From the NCBI GenBank assembly GCA_947044405.1, contig CAMRHE010000018.1, forward strand, positions 2,418,001-2,482,000: 64,000 bases of DNA, read 5' to 3'. How positions within the stretch are numbered: position 1 is the first letter of the stretch; every line of letters begins with the position of its first letter. The position numbers and the translations under genes are program-made. The notes below the pieces were generated by a model. The model did no database searches and had not been told where the DNA came from. It worked only from the letters and a program-made list of their open reading frames with translations. The DNA is from Leptodactylus fallax. Lineage: Eukaryota; Chordata; Amphibia; Anura; Leptodactylidae. Positions 45,150-57,519 of this stretch are shown here, piece after piece.

Positions 45150-46390
45150 AATAGGCTGTTACCTGCTGGAATAACCCCAGCAGGTAACGGGCCCTATTTA
45201 TTTACCGATCCCGTTCCTTCTCACGGCCACATCCGTTTCCCCTTCTGCCCTCCAGGGGGCCCTGTGTGTCTCATATCACATTGCTGGGGTCCCCTGGAGG
45301 AAAGAAGGTAAAGTGGAGGCAGCTGTGAGCAGGAGCGGAGATCAATAAGTAAGGCCGCGGGCCCGCGGCAAGTGTACTTGTTGGGCGAACCCCAGCAAAT
45401 ACTGCTATTATTATACTTTGGGGTCTCTTCAGACCCCAGAGTATAATGATTGTAACCCCAGGGGAGGTGAGCGAACCTAAAAACCAGTGTTAATCAACTC
45501 TCCGGCGTGACTCCAGGCAGTCTTTGACCTCTGTAGTGATGTCACAGACATCAAGTAGGTCAGGCCGGCATCACGATGCATAATGACACCAGCGTAACCC
45601 AAGTCTGTGACGCCTTTGCAGAGGACCATGGTGGTGCCCAGGAGAACTTAATACCACTGGTTTGAATGTATGTCACCTCCCCTGGGCCTCCAATCATAAT
45701 TCTCTGGGATCTGAAAAGACCCCAGAGTATAATAATAGTTCGTAGGTGGTGTACCACAAAAATTTTGAGTTCTGCTGAACCCAAATTTTTTTCTGTATTT
45801 GCAACAAACACCACTGGGGCCACGATGGGACATAATACTGAGTGGAGGTGCCACAATGAGACATAATACTGTGTGGAAGGGTCACAATGGGACATAATAC
45901 TGTGTGGAGTGGCCACTGTGAGACATTATACTGCATGGAGGCTGCTATGGAACATTATACTGTGTGGAGGAATCACTATGGGTTATAATACTGTGTGGCG
46001 GGGCCGCTATGGAACATTATGCTGTGTGGAGGGTCTGCTATATGACATTATACTGTGTGGAGGGGCCACTATGGGACATTATACTGTAGGGAGGGGCCAC
46101 TATGGGAAATTATACTGTGTGCAAGGGTCGCTATGGGACATTATGCTGTGTGGAGTGTCTGCTATATTACATACTGTGTGGAGGGGCCACTATGGGAGAT
46201 TATAATGTGTGGAGGGGCCACTATGGGACATTATACTGTGAGGAGGAGCCACTATAGGACATCATAGTGTGTATAAATGGGGCGTTATATTGTGTGGGAG
46301 CCAGGAAAGGGGGTGCTATACCGTGGCAGGGCCCAAGCCAAAAGTTTGCTGTGGGGCCCAGTCTTTGCTAATTATGCCCCTGACCCCATT
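45150..46390 (+). mobile_element. Composite repeat family, copy 2
   Basis: Begins at the hairpin GTTACCTGCTGG/CCAGCAGGTAAC (45158-45188). It then has two TATTATACTNTGGGGTC-type hairpins (45404-45450 and 45696-45740) and a long minisatellite (45815-46330). The order matches 63300-64000. The GC-rich start seen in the other copies is missing here. The right side ends near CTAATTATGCCCCTGA (46368-46383). Confidence 0.65.
45815..46330 (+). repeat. 32-bp minisatellite, about 16 units
   Basis: Units such as GGGACATTATACTGTGTGGA plus GGGGCCACTAT. Two units are shortened. Same family as 29096-29320 and 63806-64000. Confidence 0.9.
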
Positions 46391-46639
46391 TTCTATAATG
46401 AGGATCAATCAGTCCCATTGCCACAAGTATGCAAAATTCAGCACCTAGCTACGCAGTTTGATTTCACAAACATTTGTGAAAGAATGGCTTGTTCTAAAGA
46501 GTTCACTAAATTATAGCATGGTACTGTAATAGGATGTCACATTTGCAACATGTCAGTTCATGAAATTTCTTCCCTTCTAGATATTCAATAACCAGTTGTA
46601 AGTGGTATTATTGAAAAGTGGAACGGCAGTGATTCAGCA
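46391..46639. other. Unclassified DNA
   Basis: No signal seen. Confidence 0.3.
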
Positions 46640-47113
46640 ATGAGGTGGCAGACCATGTAAAGTTATCCCCCAGGTTCCTCACATAAGTCTGGTGATGGTA
46701 TGGTCCAGTGCTGCTAGGGAGTAGGCCTTAGCCCAGGTGTGACGGCTGGGCTTATCACTGGGCCAAATAAAAAGGCTGGAGAGCTCACGCTGGACAGATC
46801 CTGGTTGTGAAAGGAGACACCTGGGTCTGTCATGGAGCACTAAAGTCTGGTGATACCTGATCGTGATAGTGACTGCTGTTTGTTTTGTTCCTGTGGCTGC
46901 AGCAAGCCACACGTATAGTTAGGACTGCTTCTGTTTAGTTAGTGCAAAGACAAGCAGGGTTTTTATTTGCCATTTTTGTGCCTGAAGTAAGGTTTTGTTT
47001 TATTTTGCAGTTTTTTTTAAATAAACACAACAGGGTAAAACCTGTTTTCACCAAACTTTGTGTCCTTGTCTCTGACTGGGTCGGCACCGCTGCTGCTACC
47101 TGCATTCCCCAAA
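46640..47113 (+). repeat. Possible solo LTR
   Basis: TATA-like CCAAATAAAAAGG at 46763-46775 and AAATAAACA at 47019-47027 lie about 250 bp apart. A T/G-rich stretch before the second fits an LTR with promoter and poly-A signal. Ends are uncertain and no target duplication was found. Confidence 0.4.
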
Positions 47114-47118
47114 ATATA

Positions 47119-47478
47119 CAGGTGCATCTCAATAAATTAGAATATCTTTGAAATGTTTATTTCTTTCAGTAATTAAATTAAAAAAGTGACCTTCTATATT
47201 TTCTAGATTCTTTACACACAGAGTGTTCTATTTCAAGTGTTTTATTTCTGTAAATGTTGATTATGGATTACAGGTAATGAAAACCGAAATCTAAGAAAAT
47301 TAGAATATTGTAAAAAAGTTCAGTATGTCAAGGTTTCCTAAGTCTTTAAATGGTCCCTCAGTCTGGTTCAGTAGGACACACAATCATGGAAGACTGCTGA
47401 TTATGAATTGAATTACTGAATTAGTGAAATGAATGAAAGAACGTTTCAAAAATATTCTCATTTATTGAGATGCACCTG
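47119..47478. mobile_element. Mariner-type MITE
   Basis: TA at 47117-47118 and 47479-47480. Termini CAGGTGCATCTCAATAAATT and TTTATTGAGATGCACCTG. 360 bp, non-coding. Confidence 0.88.
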
Positions 47479-47490
47479 TATCTGTATGTG

Positions 47491-47539
<49 letters not shown>

Positions 47540-47548
47540 TATAGATAG
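47491..47548. repeat. TA dinucleotide microsatellite
   Basis: About 22 TA units followed by imperfect GATATAGATAG. Confidence 0.95.
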
Positions 47549-48194
47549 CGAGAGATCAATGGCTTGCTTACTCAATAACTGCAGAGGTCCCAACCTCCTT
47601 CAGCATTAACGTCAGCACAAAAACTGTGCACCAGGAGCTTCATCGAATGAGTTTCTATGGCTAAGCAGCTGCATGCAAGCCTAAAGCTGGCTATATACAT
47701 TTTATTCTGCTATCACTATTTTATACTGCCATCACTTGTCTGAAAAGAACAGTGGTAGGTTGTTTGCACTGTTCCAAACTACTGTTCATACTTTTCCAAA
47801 CATATGAACAACCACAAACCTTCCAATAAACATTCGACTATCCCAGAGACTTGGAAAATTAACAGATGAAAATCATTCAACACTAATGAAGTGCTGAAAA
47901 CAGAAAATAAAATACACTTTGTGGGGAAGGGGGTGTTAGTAGTACAAACACATGCCCACAGTGTAAAAAATGCCCACAGGTCTGTCAGTCTAGCCCATAC
48001 ACAATAGATCAAAGCAGACAGAAGGTAGAAAAAATCCAACACAACAGATTTTCACTTTGACCAACTGTAGCTGATGGTTGGCTGTATGGGATAAACATTT
48101 GTAGATTTATGTATGAACAGCCATCAGCAGACAGTTCAATATCTGCCAATTCAGCTGTCTAAAAATCTAATGTGTATGGCCAGGTTTACATCAC
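47549..48194. other. Unclassified DNA
   Basis: No gene recognised. Confidence 0.35.
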
Positions 48195-48440
48195 CACGGT
48201 GCACGGCAGCATGGTGGATCAGTGGCTGGCAGCGCTGGAGTCCTGGGTTCGAATCTTGCCAAGGACAACATCTGCAAGGAGTTTGTATGTTCTCCCCGTG
48301 TTTCCCCGGGTTTCCTCTGACACTCCTAAGACATACTGATAGGGAATGTAGATTGTGAGCCCTATATGGGTCAATGTCTGTAAAGCGCTGTGGAATATGA
48401 TGGAGCTATACAAGTAAGCATAATAACATAATAAAAATAA
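48195..48440 (+). repeat. tRNA-derived SINE
   Basis: A box-like TGGATCAGTGG (48215-48225) and B box GGTTCGAATCT (48246-48256), spaced as in a tRNA promoter for RNA polymerase III. The body CAAGGACAACATCTGCAAGG and the tail TGTAAAGCGCTGTGGAATAT are shared with the minus-strand copy at 40015-40245. The tail resembles LINE 3' ends, as is usual for SINEs moved by a partner LINE. Confidence 0.8.
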
Positions 48441-48469
48441 TCAATGCCATCAAGCATCAGTTGGAGTAA

Positions 48470-49215
48470 TGTCAAGCATGCCACCACTGGACTCCTCTCT
48501 GTCTGATGGATGAGTCTGGGTTTTAGCGAATACCAGGATGACATTACCTGCCTGACTTGTTGTTTCAAACTGTAAAGTTTGTGGAGGTGGGATAATGCTA
48601 CAGGGTTTGACCTAGGTGCCCTAGTTCCAGTGAAAGGAAATCTTAAGGCTTTAGCATACCAAGACATTTTAGACAATTGTATGTTTCCAACTTTAAGTGA
48701 ATAGCTTGAGGTTGGCCCTTTCTGATTCCATCATGACAGTGCACAAAGCAAAATCTATAAAGAGTTGATTGGGTAGAATACCCTCTCTTCTCTACCCAGT
48801 GGGCACTTACTCCTGACTCAGACAAGCCCACATAGCTGACATAAGCCTGCTTACCACTGTCTCCCATAATTTCCTCTATAGTCCTGTTTATAAGTGTTTA
48901 CTTGGTTTAGCATGTTTTTGTCATCTATTTTTTCTGTGCCCTATTACTTTCTGAAAAATAAACTCTTTGAGTAAGAAAAAGAAATGGTTGTGTGAGTTTA
49001 GTGTGGAATAACTGGACTGGTCTGCACAGAGCCCTGACCTCAACCCCATTGAACACCTTTGGCATGAAATAGAATGGAGATTGCCAGCAAGATCCCCTGA
49101 TCCAGTATCAGTGTCTGACCTCACAAATGTTCTTCTGGTTGAATGGGCAAAAAAGACTTTTCAAAATCTCGTAGAAATGATAGAAGAGTGGAAGATGTTT
49201 TAGTTGCAAAGGGGA
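48470..49215 (+). pseudogene. Decayed Tc1/mariner transposase, plus strand
   Basis: 49015-49203 reads as 62 codons plus a stop. It starts DWSAQSPDLNPIEHLWHEIE, the block around the catalytic Glu of Tc1-type transposases, and continues to the C-terminus (VEWAKKTFQNLVEMIEEWK). The middle of the catalytic domain is recognisable in pieces at 48580-48770 (GGGIML-like region, then LVPVKGNLKALAYQDILDN). Stops and frame changes lie between. Terminal repeats were not found. Confidence 0.7.
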
Positions 49216-50384
49216 GACCAACTCCATATTAATGCATATGGGCTTAGAATGGTGTATGTATGTAGTTTGTAGGTGTCCAAATATAGTGCAGATATGGGTA
49301 CCAACTCCTGTGAAGGGAGTGATGGTTGTGCATATGCTAATCTCTCTATTTACTTGTACAGGAGTTTCCAAGAATAGTTCAGCAGGCAGCGTCCTTTTAC
49401 AATAGTCGCAAGATGGGGATGAGTCTGTATTATTTGATTGTAAACATGTAGTATTTATTGATCAATTTCTGATATTGTAATATAGGAATTGTGTATATGT
49501 TTTGGATAACATGTTGTAAGGGTCTTGCCAACCGTAGCAACCCTGACACTACTGCAGCGGTCTGGGAGGAAGGACAGAGACAAGTGAGCCCTAATCTCAC
49601 CCCAGCCACTGTCCCTTCCTATTGCCTCAGTTACCCTAAACAGTAAAAGGACAACTCGAAGACAAGCCCTACACTGGGTAAGTGACACAGAGAACAGGAC
49701 AAGACAAAACAGCACAGAAGCAAAGTGAGCAAGCCAAGGGGTCAGTAACAAACGAGCAAAGAAGTACAAACTCAAAATCCAAGAGAATAGGCAGAGGCAA
49801 GCCAAAGGGTCAGAGAATCAAGTGACAAAGTATCAAGGAATATAGTAAAGAGAGCTGGCAAACACAAGTGCAATAACCGGCGACCATGTGAGGGCTGACA
49901 ACCTGTTTATAGAAAGTCTGGGACCAGCCCCAGAGCTGATAGGTACACAGGCTGTCAATCACTCAGGCCAGGAAGAGATTAACTCTATGCAGTCCAGAGA
50001 GAAATGTTCCTAATTACACGGGTGTGGCTTTACACAGCAAGGGAACTAGGACCATGTTCATACTGAGCATCAAGAAACTTACACAAAGAACCAAACTGAA
50101 GACGCCTCCTTCGCCACAGCGTGCAAGCGGAGGGCGGCGCCGAGACCCGAAACGGCAGATCGGCAATCAAGTTAACAATGTAATAAAACTATACATATTA
50201 ACATGCAGTTTTGCAGTGGTACATAATTTTTTGGATCCCTGCCATACCATTTCTCACTTTATTAATAGGCTCTAATACTGTAGCTTCAATATTTATACTT
50301 TATTATAACTATTGGTGTTGAAGTCAATATGGCAGTGAAGTCCAAAAAAAGATAATAAAAGTGAAAAGCAGTTCGACTTTTCCT
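49216..50384. repeat. Unclassified, partly repeat-like
   Basis: 49500-50010 has high A/G content with recurring phrases (CAAGCCAAGGGGTCAG near 49731, CAAGCCAAAGGGTCAGAGA near 49799) and looks like an old interspersed repeat. No gene. Confidence 0.4.
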
Positions 50385-50745
50385 TGATGGAAAATTATAT
50401 TTAGCAAAAGTCCAAAATATTTTAAAAATTATATAAATTTGGTATTTCTATTATTATACTGACCCAGAGAATATAATTATCATGTTTTGTATTTTGTATG
50501 GTGACCACCATAAAAGCAAAACCCAAAAACTAGGGGGTATTGTCTTGCCGAATAAAAATGAAAGTATATAACATAAGTATACAATACTATATGTATACCC
50601 TAAAATGGTAACCCATCTAGCAAAAAACAAGCCCTCATGTGACTACATTGAAGAAAAAATGTAAATGTTATGGTTCTTGTCATGCGATGAAAAAAACATA
50701 AAATGGTAGGCTATTAAAGCCCAGAATGCCTACAGAGGAAGGGTT
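50385..50745. repeat. Right part of a TTAA-type repeat
   Basis: CAAAAAACAAGCCCTCATG (50621) and the end AAGGGTTAA (50740-50746) fit the interior and right end of the common TTAA repeat. Related to 11150-11230. Confidence 0.5.
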
Positions 50746-51598
50746 AATCTATTTTCTATGGTTATCTTCAATAAACAACAGCTGAAAACAAATTTCCATT
50801 GGACAAACTATTACCATGCAAGCCCCCGCAAACCACCGTAATAGATGGACAGGTTAAAGGACACTGAGTCGGACTTGCTAACTGCAAAAATTTGTCGTAA
50901 TGATAGTATTACATCTGTTACTATGTTTCAATGTATGGCTGGGTAGGTGAAAAGTCACCGATGCCAAATATGTAATTTATATCTCGGTTCTATTGGCATT
51001 CACCTGAAAGAAGTTTATTAAGAGTTACAGTATATTATAAAGTATATGGTATACACTACTAGTACAAAAAAATTGACTGTTTGCATACTGGTTAACAAGA
51101 CAGACCAAATTCTAGAGCCCCCAAAAAGGGTGATTTACTTTACATCTGTGTGACTAAGGGCATGGCCTCATTTCCCTTATTTCTCATTTCCAATTGCATA
51201 CTCTTTGTAGAGAGGAAAGAACAGGACAGAAGCTAAAACCCTGCAGGACATAATCTGAACAATGCAAAAAGAGGAAATGAACTGAGATAAATGGAACACC
51301 TGGTATCCTTAGGCATAGGCAGGCTGAGCATCATTTGGGCACTTGTGGCCTCATTTGTCCTCATTTACTATTATGGAATGTCAAATGGTATGCAGATATA
51401 CAGCTGTGTGCATCTTGTGTATTTTTTAGCAGAAAAATCACAAAATATAACAAATGGCTTTTAGATTTTTCCTAGTTACCACATATTATGTTTACTGCAG
51501 AATTAGGGTGTAGATTGAATTAACAAAATGGACCATTTATTTCCTAAGGTTTATATAGCAACAACAGTACTGAGGCTTAAAATCTAAGTTCACCTATC
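50746..51598. other. Unclassified DNA
   Basis: Nothing recognised. Confidence 0.3.
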
Positions 51599-51601
51599 TT
51601 A

Positions 51602-51900
51602 GGCTGAGGCCTCATGTTGCAGAAGTGCAGCGTTTTTGGCTGCAGCAGAAATGCAATGGAAAAAAAAAACACTGTATTTTACAGTACCAGTGAAGTGACT
51701 GAGATTTCATTACTCTCATCCACACATTTAAAAAAAAAACAAACAAAAAAAGGCTGTGTTTTCAAAAATGCTAATTTTAGCTGCAGAATCATGAGACTTT
51801 CTCTATATATTTAATAGAAGGAAAATTGCACTAAAAACTAGAAAAATGCTGTTGAAAAAACACGCTTTTTGCTGGATTTTTTTTACCTGCATTTCACTAC
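51602..51900. mobile_element. Decayed MITE of the GGCTAAGGCCCC family
   Basis: TTA (51599-51601) precedes GGCTGAGGCCTCATGTTGCA. CAGCGTTTTTGGCTGCAGC and CACGCTTTTTGCTGGA fit the interior. The right end is unclear. Confidence 0.55.
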
Positions 51901-51905
51901 CTACA

Positions 51906-52082
51906 ATATTCTCCCAGTATTATGTAGAATTTCTGCAGTTTCCTTTTACACTCCAAAAAGATCCTATGAAACTGGCCCTAGTGTATATTTAAGGCTAAAA
52001 TAAACACCGGGGCTAATTTCATAGGATCGTTTTTGAGTGTAAAAGGAAACTGCAGAAATTCTACATAATACTGGGAGAATAT
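51906..52082. repeat. Long inverted repeat with short loop
   Basis: 51906-51972 and 52015-52082 are reverse complements over about 65 bp with only about three mismatches (ATATTCTCCCAGTATTATG against CATAATACTGGGAGAATAT at the outer ends). The loop is about 42 bp. May be a foldback MITE or a recent inverted duplication. Confidence 0.9.
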
Positions 52083-52303
52083 AAAAACTATGCGTAGCTG
52101 TTACAGATATTGAACCCAGGACTCTGATGTTGCAACATAGTAGTACTAACCTTGGAGACTCTGCCACTGCAGACATGTAACTTAAGGATAGTAGCATACT
52201 TACCAACGTTTAAATAGCCAAAATCAGGACAGTCAAGTCCAATTACAAGAGTGTTGCAGCAAAATTGGAACTGTTAGCAAGTTTGGCAGTAGCAATAGAA
52301 ATA

Positions 52304-52591
52304 ATGGGGTGAATTTATTAAGCCATGTACACCAGTTTTCTGGTACAAGGTATAAAAAGTCAAAAATTTTTAGCAAATTGTGGCTGTAGAAAAAAAAATG
52401 TGACTTTTCTTTTCTGTGTTGCCTTCGCCACTTTACCGAAAATAATTCCCCTGCAAGCGCACAGCCTGGCAGAGGTTACACTTCATTTATGAGGAGGTGT
52501 GCGCCTCATCATATTTGAGGGGCAACCTCCAACAACCGCAGGGTTATGAAGACTGGTGTTTAAAACACAAGTCTTCATAAATCTGCCCCAT
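52304..52591. mobile_element. Short element with ATGGGG(C)AGATTTATTAAG termini
   Basis: Left ATGGGGTGAATTTATTAAG, right CTTCATAAATCTGCCCCAT, inverted over 19 bp with three mismatches. 288 bp, non-coding. Relatives are at 13401 and 15132. Confidence 0.6.
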
Positions 52592-53574
52592 TCACTCGAT
52601 GAAATTCATAATTGTATATTGCCTAAATTTCATGTACCATAAATCCACAAGTAAATAATAATGAATTAACGAATGAATCAAACAAACAACATATATATTT
52701 GGTGCAAAATAATGTCTATTTTGTCTTCTGTTCAATAATAAGGAAATGCAACATGTCTGATGACATGCTTAATATGCATTTGTTAGATCATCATCTGGAA
52801 AGATTATAAAATCCCGAGTTTACATTTGCATTACGTGCCATGAGCACGATAAACAAACTATAATTTGTAAAATAAAGTCCTTAGAGAGACATGTGTATGT
52901 GTAAGCTGCTAGGCGACTTTATAGTATGTGAGGAATTCTCTTAGCGCTGCACACATCATGGGTGGCCTGCTACATAACATAATATTCATCAGGTGCAGTG
53001 TTTGTGGACTTCACAAATCTAACAGCTGTGTTGTGTCTGCAGGATTCTAATGAGTGCTCCACTAGGTCCCCACAGAGCCTGAAGCAGGTGATCACAAGGG
53101 TTCTCATCCTGCACAGTGTAAGGTGATGGGAATTAACAAAACTGACAGCATCTGGGCAACATGTGGAGACATACCAGAATTCTGGAAAAATGATTGTATT
53201 ATACTATTTTGTTAAAGTCAATTTCCTTATTGCAACAATGATGGGTATTGTTATTCAGACCAGATCTGTAAACTTTAATATGCACCACTATTTACAGGAT
53301 CTTTGCGTGCTGTCTACTTTCACTGTTTACATTCACAATCTGAAAATCTGCCCTGCTTACAAAGCTGTATTGCTACAAGGTGTAAGAGATATCATCTGAG
53401 ATCTCTCCGATTTCGGAGAAAAGATATGTTGCTGTTGTGTTGGCTAGAATAATACTCTGTAACAAACTTCAGCATTGTGCCTGCTTCTCCAAGCTGTTGA
53501 CAGCAGAGCCCATAGTGAACCTGTACTCAGCTCTGAGGGAACAGGGTGAGGTAACTATTTATTTTTATTTTTTG
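52592..53574. other. Apparently single-copy DNA, possible conserved element or small exon
   Basis: 52740-53110 has balanced composition and no match to the window's repeats. TGTGTTGTGTCTGCAG (ending 53041) is a good acceptor. The 45 bp that follow are open (DSNECSTRSPQSLKQ) and end before GTGATC, a weak donor. Exon status is doubtful. Homeodomain-like TAATATTCAT lies near 52980. Confidence 0.3.
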
Positions 53575-53599
53575 CATGATACTATCTGGGGTATAAGAA

Positions 53600-53865
53600 G
53601 GCATTAAATGTGATGGCCCCAAGGGGGCATTATACTGTGTTGGGCCACAACCAGGCATTACATTATATGGGGACACTAAAGGAGCATTATACTGTGTGCA
53701 GGGGCACTGAGGGAACATTATATTTTGTGGGGGCACAAAAGGGGGTATTATACTAGGCATGGCTACTACGGGTGTATTATACTGTGTGGGGGCATTGGGG
53801 GGGACATGATATAGTGAGGGGACATTATACTGGTTGAGGGTACTAAGGGGACATTACACTGTGGG
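53600..53865 (+). repeat. Minisatellite of the TATTATACTGTGTG family, degenerate
   Basis: About 8 units around GCATTATACTGTGTG plus GGGGCACT, with varied spacing. Related to the arrays at 45815 and 63806. The flanks do not show the composite repeat hairpins. Confidence 0.8.
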
Positions 53866-54234
53866 GAGGTGCTTAGGAGGCTTCCTCCCTGGGTGTAATA
53901 CAAAGGAGCACACTATTACTTTTTGGGTGAGATTGGGCAGGGTTACAATGTGTGACTTATATGAAAATTTGACACTCCACACTGTATGCACAGCAGATTT
54001 TGCTCATCTTTCTGTCCTTAGAAAGTTCGGAGGTAAGCTAGTAGTAGCAGTAGAATCAGTATTATTTATTTTACTACTACTACCACTCAATTGATCAGAT
54101 TTTAGAACAAATTAGTACTAGCTACTATTTGTTCCTTTGGTAATTTTTGGAGTGTTTTATGTATTCAGTTATTAAATTATATTTATTAATGAAAAGATGG
54201 TAAATGACCATGACCTATTTGTCTTACACTAGTT
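53866..54234. other. Unclassified DNA
   Basis: No gene recognised. Confidence 0.3.
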
Positions 54235-54752
54235 GCTGTGCTCCTGTACTGGCTTCATAGCTTCAAGCGTAAACTAAAGACACATCTTTTCAGACAGGCG
54301 TATCACAAGTCCTAATGTAAACCCTTCTGTAGTTAGAATCCCTAAAACGTACCCTCCTCTGTTTATGCTACAACATTACCTCACAGGATATGATGCCGAA
54401 TCAGGCTAACTTTATATGTCCAGGCACCATCTGCACGTTAAAGGACACGACTGGTGACGGCTCATACAGCTTTATATATGTGTAATGACAGTAACCTCTA
54501 TTACAAAATTGTCTGACCATTGTATAAGCAATGCTACCTCCGATGCCGCCCCTGCTACCTCTTGTGTCACCCCCTCTACCTCATAGATTGTAAGCTCTTG
54601 CAAGCAGGGCCTTCAGTCCCATTGTGTGAATTGACTATTTCTTTGTAATGTATCTTTTTTGTCTGTACTTGAACCCTACAAATTGTACAGTGCTGCGGAA
54701 TATGTTGGCGCTATATAAATAAAATGTATTATTATTATTATTATTATTATTC
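54235..54752 (+). pseudogene. 5'-truncated LINE: end of the reverse transcriptase ORF, 3' UTR and ATT tail
   Basis: 54235-54315 reads 26 codons plus a stop, with SFKRKLKTHLFRQAYH. That is the typical extreme C-terminus of a CR1/L2/Rex-type LINE protein. A 3' UTR of about 400 bp follows (ATTGTAAGCTCTTGCAAGC near 54587, GTGCTGCGGAATATGTTGG near 54692). It ends with an ATT triplet tail (54725-54752), as expected after target-primed insertion. Confidence 0.75.
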
Positions 54753-55062
54753 ATAGAGCAGAGGATTTTGTGCTGCTAGGTGGTCTTGATGAACGGTCAG
54801 TGTTTGGCTGGATTAGTCCACTCTGCAGACTACATAAACAATATATGGAAATAAAGAAAATCTCTGGAAATGAAAGTACAAATAAATAATTTATTTTTCA
54901 AGCCATTGCCAAGTGACTGTGGTGTTCAATAAAGTATTACACAGAAAAGTTGGCACATTTGGAAATCAACATTACCTATACTATTTAACCTGGCTATTAC
55001 ATGAAGCCTGTAGGACATGATGCATGTGGTGATAACTAGATTTTATCACTTTAGCATTTATA
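54753..55062. other. Unclassified AT-rich DNA
   Basis: Nothing recognised. Confidence 0.3.
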
Positions 55063-55897
<835 letters not shown>

Positions 55898-55899
55898 TA

Positions 55900-57483
55900 C
55901 AGTACAGACCAAAAGTTTGGACACACCTTCTCATTCCAAGAGTTTTCTGTATTTTCATGACTATAAAAATTGTAGAGTCACACTGAAGGCATCAAAACTA
56001 TGAATTAACACATGTGGAATTATATACTTAACAAAAAAGTGTGAAACAACTGAAAATATGTCTTATATTCTAGGTTCTTCAAAGTAGCCACCTTTTGCTT
56101 TGATTACTGCTTTGCACACTCTTGGCATTCTCTTGATGAGCTTCAAGAGGTAGTCACCTGAAATGGTTTTCACTTCACAGGTGTGCCCTGTCAGGTTTAA
56201 TAAGTGGGATTTCTTGCCTTATAAATGGGGTTGGGACCATCAGTTGTGTTGTTCAGAAGTCAGGTGGATACACAGCTGATAGTCCTACTGAATGGAGTGT
56301 TAGAATTTGTATTATGGCAAGAAAAAAGCAGCTAAGTAAAGAAAAACGAGTGGCCATCATTACTTTAAGAAATGAAGGTCAGTCAGTCCAAAAAATTGGG
56401 AAAACTTTGAAAGTGTCCCCAAGTGCAGTGGCCAAAACCATCAAGCGCTACAAAGAAACTGGCTCACATGAGGACCGCCCCAGGAAAGGAAGACCAAGAG
56501 TCACCTCTGCTGCGGAGGATAAGTTCATCCGAGTCACCAGCCTCAGAAATCACAGGTTAACAGCAGCTCAGATTAGAGACCAGGTCAATGCCACACAGAG
56601 TTCTAGCAGCAGACACATCTCTACAACAACTGTTAAGAGGAGACTGTGTGCAGCAGGCCTTCATGGTAAAATAGCTGCTAGGAAACCACTGCTAAGGACA
56701 GGCAACAAGCAGAAGAGACTTATTTGGGCTAAAGAACACAAGGAATGGACATTAGACCTGTGGAAATCTGTGCTTTGGTCTGATGAGTCCAAATTTGAGA
56801 TCTTTGGTTCCAACCACCGTGTCTTTGTGCGACGCAGAAAAGGTGAACGAATGGACTCTACATGCCTGGTTCCCACCATGAAGCATGGAGGAGGAGGTGT
56901 GATGGTGTGGGGGTGCTTTGCTGGTGACACTGTTGGGGATTTATTCTAAATTGAAGGAATACTGAACCAGCATGGTTAGTTGGACTATCATTTATTTTTC
57001 AACAGGACAATGACCCCAAACACACCTCCAGACTGTGTAAGGGCTATTTGACCAAGAAGGAGAGTGATGGGGTGCTACGCCAGATGACCTGGCCTCCACA
57101 GTCACCAGACCTGAACCCAATCGAGATGGTTTGTGGTGAGCTGGACTGCAGAGTGAAGGCAAAAGGGCCAACAAGTGCTAAGCATCTCTGGGAACTCCTT
57201 CAAGACTGTTGGAAGACCATTTCAGGTGACTACCTCTTGAAGCTCATCAAGAGAATACCAAGAGTGTGCAAAGCAGTAATCAAAGCAAAAGGTGGCTACT
57301 TTGAAGAACCTAGAATATAAGACATATTTTCAGTTGTTTCACACTTTTTTGTTAAGTGTATAATTCCACATGTGTTCATTCATAGTTTTGATGCCTTCAG
57401 TGTGAGTCTACAATTTTTATAGTCATGAAAATACAGAAAACTCTTGGAATCAGAAGGTGTGTCCAAACTTTTGGTCTGTACAG
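55900..57483 (+). mobile_element. Tc1-like element with DD38E spacing, nearly complete
   Basis: TA at 55898-55899. Termini CAGTACAGACCAAAAGTTTG and CAAACTTTTGGTCTGTACAG. The inverted repeats are long, with GATGCCTTCAGTGTGA near 57391 matching the complement of the left side. About 1584 bp. It is inserted in the preceding Tc1 copy. A TA microsatellite adjoins the right end. Confidence 0.88.
56314..57320 (+). pseudogene. Tc1-like transposase (DD38E type), with a stop and internal deletion
   Basis: The first part, 56314-56949, gives 211 aa with two helix-turn-helix regions (about residues 5-110), a GRPR motif (59-62) and the first catalytic Asp157 in WSDESKFEIFG. TAA at 56947-56949 ends it after GDLF. 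A short deletion near 56975 follows. The second part continues in another frame to 57320. It has the second Asp at 57006-57008 (FQQDNDPKHTS), the Glu at 57123-57125 (PDLNPIEM) and an intact C-terminus. The Asp-to-Glu interval is 38 residues, against 34 in classical Tc1, which fits the Intruder (DD38E) group as I remember it. All three catalytic residues are present but not in one frame. Confidence 0.82.

Positions 57484-57514
<31 letters not shown>
57484..57514. repeat. TA microsatellite at the Tc1 right end
   Basis: About 14 TA units. It may have grown from the TA target duplication. Confidence 0.9.
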
Positions 57515-57519
<5 letters not shown>

